Below, in pieces: positions 6,551 to 10,100 of a stretch of 10,100 nucleotides of DNA (position 1 is its first letter; every line of letters starts with the position of its first letter). The notes below the pieces were generated by a model. The model was not told where the DNA came from and did no database searches. It saw nothing but the letters and a program-made list of their open reading frames with translations. The stretch covers positions 1 to 10,100 of the forward strand of contig NZAF01000119.1 in the NCBI GenBank assembly GCA_002686115.1. Direction: 5' to 3'. The position numbers and the translations under genes were made by a program. This stretch comes from Halobacteriovorax sp. Lineage in GTDB: Bacteria > Bdellovibrionota > Bacteriovoracia > Bacteriovoracales > Bacteriovoracaceae.

Positions 6551-6580
6551 AGGGCTTAAACTATTGAAAATAGATATAAA
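6551..6580 (+). promoter_or_regulatory. Possible promoter for the large secreted protein
   Basis: A TATAAA box (6575-6580, five of six to TATAAT) ends 15 bases before the ATG at 6596, leaving a leader of roughly nine bases and no Shine-Dalgarno sequence. The position expected for a -35 box (6552-6557) reads GGGCTT, a poor match to TTGACA. It lies in an AGGGCTT motif that also occurs in the dyad beside the divergent promoter. A promoter that lacks a good -35 box is often activator-dependent; that is inference. Confidence 0.35.
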
Positions 6581-6595
6581 ATACCGATAAGTCAC

Positions 6596-9500
6596 ATGAT
6601 GAAACATATTTATATCATCACATTTTCAATCTTTATCTTTTGCTTTAATTCTATCGCACAGAAAAGCATTAGGAGACCTATTGGAGCAAGAGGTAATGGC
6701 AAAACTTCACGCCGAGTTTTAGACGCTATTGAGCACAGAAAGCTAGAAACCTTCTTTTCTGCTAGAGAGTATGACTTTGAAGGTTGTTCAAAGTTTAATA
6801 AGGAAGATGATAAAAATTTATACAACTACTTTGTCACATGTGAAGATGGAACATTTGCAAAAGATGAAAATATTGAAGAACTCTATAGTGCATCAAAGAG
6901 AATTAAGAGAAATATTTATGAGAACCATCTCTTAGATGACATATCAGAATTCACTAAAACAAAATTACAAAATCGCTTAAACGAACTTATTCAAATCAAA
7001 GAATGTCTAAAATCAAAAGATGATTCAAGTTGTCTTTTAAAAAAAGAACAACTTGTTGATAACACAATCGAAGAATTAAAAGAAATGCGCTTTAATTTGG
7101 CCTTATCTTCAAAGCCGCCAAAGAATAAAGAATTCAATGAAGAACTTAGCCATAGTTTTGACTCCATCTTTTCAGATGACTTACCTCCTTTAAGTGAAAA
7201 AGAAAAAGAAGAAGTTCGCGATGAATATTTAGATCAGTCATTTCGTATTCACCAAGAGTGGTTGGCTCAAAAGTCATCAGGTAATCCAAACTGTATAAAA
7301 AAATTGTCACCTGGAATATATACTACGAATAAAGACAGTCTATGCTCTATCATTAATGCCTATGAAAAAATGGGACCAGAAAATAGGTTAAATAATGAAA
7401 CGAGAGAAAAGTATAAGACAAGATATGAAGATATCGTTACAAATAATCCCCTTCTCTCTCATATCAATCTCAGAGGAGACGAACCTAGAGATGAAATTTT
7501 TAAGCAAATTTATAGTGCACTTGAAAAGTTAACAAGTGCAACACATAAGTCTCTTATTAACGTAAGAAAATTAAAAGGCAGTGAAAGGGCCACTCTTTTA
7601 CAGAATGATCTTATTGTTGATCAATATATAAATGAAAGTGGTGCGAATGAAATAAAATGTGACGTTCTTCAAAGCCTAAAAACTGATGTTGATAATAGCG
7701 ATATGCTCTATGAATTAAGCGTTGCTGCAGGGACATTAACTGCAGGAGCTGCCTGTATACCTCTAGGACTCGTCTGTGGCCTAGTTGTAGCCATTGGAGG
7801 AGAGGCAATTGCGATTAAGCATATTGAACAAAAGTATGATCACGCCAAGCTAAGTTTAAATTCAGGATTAAAAAGTAGCGAATCTGTAAGTGATACTAAT
7901 GATGAAAGAAATATTGCGCTTATTGCAGCTCCTTTAGCCGCCCTTGGAATTGAGAGATCTGCAAATATTGCGAGAAAAAATCCTCTATATCAAGAATTAA
8001 AAAAAATAACCCACAGAGTACTTAGAAAAAAAGACCCAAACTATGATTTATCTTCTGACATAAAAGGCGTTAGGAAAAAGTCTGAATTCAGGAAGAAAAC
8101 TGAAGACATTAAAGCTCCAAAAAATAAAGAGGAGCTTAAAAAGCGTTACCTTAATAAAGAATTGGTTGATGAGACCTTAAATCAAAGATGGATCGATAAT
8201 GCCAAGGTAGACGCAGCTGACATGTATCTTGATGTTGATAATTCCGCCATGAAGAGATTAAATGACAATCTTGGAGATAAGGAACTCGTCACTGCTCTTA
8301 CTAATATGCATAAAGATGTCTTAAGTTCGAAAATAAATAAGCTTCTTGAAAAATATCCAAATATTGATATTGAAATTTATTCTGACTTTAAATCTGTAAG
8401 ATACGCTTTCACTGCGAAACCAGAACCAAGTAAAATCCCCCCAGAATTTACTGAGCTGCTTGATAAAGCTTACAAGGAAGCTAATAGTGAATATGCAAAG
8501 ATGGTAAAGGCGTTAGACGCTATACCAGAGTCAGAAAATGCAAAGGGTTGGTTTCAAGCTGGAACCGGAATTACTGCTGACCAAGCAGGTATAGCACTTA
8601 AGATGGCAAGAAGAAGGGATAAAAAAGTTAATCTACCAGGTATGATACCAACAAAAGACCTTCCTGGTATAGTTGATTTTGAATATGCCAAACAATTAGT
8701 TAAAAGAGACTTAGAAGATATTAATAGTATTGCTCAAGATTTTAAAAATCCTTCACATCCATTAAATAAAGCAGGTCTTACAGAAGAAATAGAAGGTACA
8801 GATAGCCTCACACTAGACACTTCCCTATTTGAAATAGTAAGAAAGGTACCAAAGCCCTCGGAAGATAATGTTATTGCAACAATGAAGAAATATGAATCAA
8901 AGCCTGGCAGTAATATGAACTATGAACAAGCTGAATATTATCTAAAAGTTAAAAATATTCAAAAACAAATCAAAGAAAAGCACGGAGTTGAACTTGATGA
9001 GTCTCAAGCACAACAAGTATTAAATTATGGAGAAAACCTAGACTCCTTAACTCCTGGACTTTGGACGGCCAAAAGAGAATTTGCAAGTTTAGATAAAGCT
9101 TCACATGGTGGTATGAGTGGAGATGTAACAGGAATGGGCGCGCAAAATATGAAACAGGTTGCCAAAGACCTCGCCAACTCTAATAATACAACAGACCCAC
9201 GAGAGGCCCTCGTTGCGATCAGAGAGGGAGAAGAGAAGATTACTGGAGTTTTTAAAGACGTAAAAAAAGATTTTGAACAGACTGTTGAACGAATTCTTAG
9301 AGAAAGAAAGATTCCATTTCAAACAAAATGCTCTGGTGATGACTGTGTCGTGATTCCTGAAAAAGAGTTAAGCCTTGATGACCATAGGGCGATGATGAAA
9401 GCGTTTACACAAAAAGATAACCCATCTCAATTTAGAATGAGTTTTATTCCGCGAGATGTTCCAAGTAATGCTCGCTCACAACTTGCAGTTAATGGAGAGC

Positions 9501-9793
9501 TCGTTGAAAAAGAACTCAGAAAATTACTAACGGGTGTAGGCCAAGGAAAGATTACGAAAGAGAGACTTGACCAAATAACAATGGGAACAAGGATGCCAAA
9601 AGAATGGAGTGATGGTGCAATTGACCTACTCTACACGTCGCCTACCGATATTAGTAAAGAAGAGAGAGAGCTTATAAACAAGCAATTTAAAGAGGCCGTA
9701 AAATTAGTGAATGACAAATTAAATAAAGATGCGGCTAAAGAAGGAAAAGAAGAAGTCTATCAGTACCAAACGGTAGAACCCACCCAGTTTTAA
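6596..9793 (+). CDS. Large secreted protein of unknown function (1065 aa)
   Basis: A Sec signal peptide (residues 1-21, hydrophobic IYIITFSIFIFCFNSIA then QKS) exports the protein. Residues 60-250 hold cysteines in spaced pairs (C64/C82, C137/C146, C233/C250), as expected for disulfides outside the cytoplasm. Around them is charged, helical sequence. Residues 371-408 form a Gly/Ala-rich hydrophobic segment, with a second short one at 439-451, suggesting a membrane hairpin. A basic linker (about 460-520) leads to a 545-residue C-terminal region. Its most motif-like stretches are KRLNDNLGDKELVTALTN (553-570), YSDFKSVRYAF (595-605), GWFQAGTGITADQA (651-664), TAKREFASLD (824-833) and GDVTGMGAQN (842-851), with a cysteine pair C912/C917. 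I recall similar C-terminal segments in large uncharacterised proteins of Bdellovibrio-type bacteria but cannot confirm it. No known enzyme domain is recognised. The ATG at 6599 is an alternative start. It overlaps the stop of the convergent SRAP gene by four bases. Confidence 0.85.
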   Translation: MMKHIYIITFSIFIFCFNSIAQKSIRRPIGARGNGKTSRRVLDAIEHRKLETFFSAREYDFEGCSKFNKEDDKNLYNYFVTCEDGTFAKDENIEELYSASKRIKRNIYENHLLDDISEFTKTKLQNRLNELIQIKECLKSKDDSSCLLKKEQLVDNTIEELKEMRFNLALSSKPPKNKEFNEELSHSFDSIFSDDLPPLSEKEKEEVRDEYLDQSFRIHQEWLAQKSSGNPNCIKKLSPGIYTTNKDSLCSIINAYEKMGPENRLNNETREKYKTRYEDIVTNNPLLSHINLRGDEPRDEIFKQIYSALEKLTSATHKSLINVRKLKGSERATLLQNDLIVDQYINESGANEIKCDVLQSLKTDVDNSDMLYELSVAAGTLTAGAACIPLGLVCGLVVAIGGEAIAIKHIEQKYDHAKLSLNSGLKSSESVSDTNDERNIALIAAPLAALGIERSANIARKNPLYQELKKITHRVLRKKDPNYDLSSDIKGVRKKSEFRKKTEDIKAPKNKEELKKRYLNKELVDETLNQRWIDNAKVDAADMYLDVDNSAMKRLNDNLGDKELVTALTNMHKDVLSSKINKLLEKYPNIDIEIYSDFKSVRYAFTAKPEPSKIPPEFTELLDKAYKEANSEYAKMVKALDAIPESENAKGWFQAGTGITADQAGIALKMARRRDKKVNLPGMIPTKDLPGIVDFEYAKQLVKRDLEDINSIAQDFKNPSHPLNKAGLTEEIEGTDSLTLDTSLFEIVRKVPKPSEDNVIATMKKYESKPGSNMNYEQAEYYLKVKNIQKQIKEKHGVELDESQAQQVLNYGENLDSLTPGLWTAKREFASLDKASHGGMSGDVTGMGAQNMKQVAKDLANSNNTTDPREALVAIREGEEKITGVFKDVKKDFEQTVERILRERKIPFQTKCSGDDCVVIPEKELSLDDHRAMMKAFTQKDNPSQFRMSFIPRDVPSNARSQLAVNGELVEKELRKLLTGVGQGKITKERLDQITMGTRMPKEWSDGAIDLLYTSPTDISKEERELINKQFKEAVKLVNDKLNKDAAKEGKEEVYQYQTVEPTQF

Positions 9794-10100
9794 AAGAGTC
9801 CTATCTGACGACTTTCAACTTTTGGAAGAGATGACTCCACGTCATACTTAAAAAACTCGTGACGTTTATTAGATAAAAAATCACACCAGCCAATGGCATT
9901 ACTTTGGTCTGAATGAAGCCAAAACTTTGCCTCATCTTTAGTTAAATGAATAGGCACTCGGTCATGACCGGCTTCTAAAACTTCTCTAGGTGGATCATCA
10001 GTAATCACTGCATAAGAATAGAAACTCTGTTCTAAGTGACCTTCATAATAGTCATAAAGGACAGGCACATAAAGATCATTGCCACTTTCTGGATAAAAGC
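9790..10100 (-). CDS. SRAP family protein (YedK/HMCES-like), C-terminal part (cut by window edge)
   Basis: The reading frame stays open to the right edge, so the visible 102 codons are the end of a longer gene; the GTG at 10066-10068 is internal, not the start. The sequence SFYSYAVITDDPPREV, then GHDRVPIHLTKDEAKFWL, matches the C-terminal half of SOS response-associated peptidases, whose hallmark here is H-(D/N)-R-(M/V)-P with the conserved histidine. Family members form a covalent DNA-protein crosslink with abasic sites in single-stranded DNA through Cys2 and use this histidine and a glutamate for catalysis. The N-terminal cysteine and the glutamate lie outside or near the edge and cannot be checked. 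The last three bases of the gene overlap the stop of the convergent large secreted protein gene. Confidence 0.75.
   Translation of the reverse strand, partial: FYPESGNDLYVPVLYDYYEGHLEQSFYSYAVITDDPPREVLEAGHDRVPIHLTKDEAKFWLHSDQSNAIGWCDFLSNKRHEFFKYDVESSLPKVESRQIGLF

Noticed and set aside
6557..6590. Sigma-28-like promoter: TAAACTAT and ACCGATAA upstream of the large secreted protein
   Set aside because: Both boxes resemble the flagellar sigma consensus, but the spacing is 18 instead of about 11 bases and the start site would fall past the ATG at 6596.
10066..10068. GTG as start codon of a 92-residue protein at the right edge
   Set aside because: The frame continues open to the window edge with family-consistent residues (YPESGNDLY) upstream, so the gene is cut by the window rather than starting here.

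Overview
The window is strongly AT-rich, almost fully coding and Gram-negative in style, with Sec signal peptides, an Sfp-type phosphopantetheinyl transferase, a LysR regulator and an A-type iron-sulfur protein. A DUF6178 protein and a very large secreted protein of a type I associate with predatory bacteria suggest a Bdellovibrionota chromosome, possibly Bacteriovorax/Halobacteriovorax-like. This placement is inference from gene content and base composition, not a search result. No phage, transposon, CRISPR, tRNA or rRNA feature was seen.

Layout. 1-454 (minus): the N-terminal 70 codons of a type III glutamine synthetase run off the left edge, with a good sigma-70 promoter (247-276). Behind it is a 49-residue secreted mini-protein (279-428). 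Divergent from this pair is the phosphopantetheinyl transferase (455-1036, plus). It meets tail-to-tail an M61 glycyl-aminopeptidase-like metalloprotease with a PDZ domain (1039-2754, minus). Divergent from the protease is a two-gene plus-strand operon: an IscA/ErpA-like protein that lacks the C-terminal Cys-Gly-Cys (2845-3240) and a short LysR regulator (3257-4054). A perfect dyad with LysR-box geometry (2784-2798) lies in the divergent gap. The operon abuts a small periplasmic protein of unknown function (4055-4585, minus).

4586-10100: upstream of the small periplasmic gene come a GC-rich hairpin and a DUF6178 gene (4697-6385, minus). The largest gap (6386-6595, 210 bases) holds divergent promoters, a compact dyad, a 9-base direct repeat and a repeated AGGGCTT motif. 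It drives a 1065-residue secreted protein (6596-9793, plus) with an N-terminal cysteine-paired region, a central hydrophobic segment and a large C-terminal region of unknown function. That gene overlaps tail-to-tail the C-terminal part of an SRAP (YedK/HMCES-type) protein that runs off the right edge.

The genes do not form one pathway; most are housekeeping or regulatory. The parts most worth a second look are the large secreted protein and its divergent control region, the modified A-type protein with its linked LysR gene and candidate operator, and the mini-protein beside glutamine synthetase. All three convergent junctions have essentially no intergenic space.
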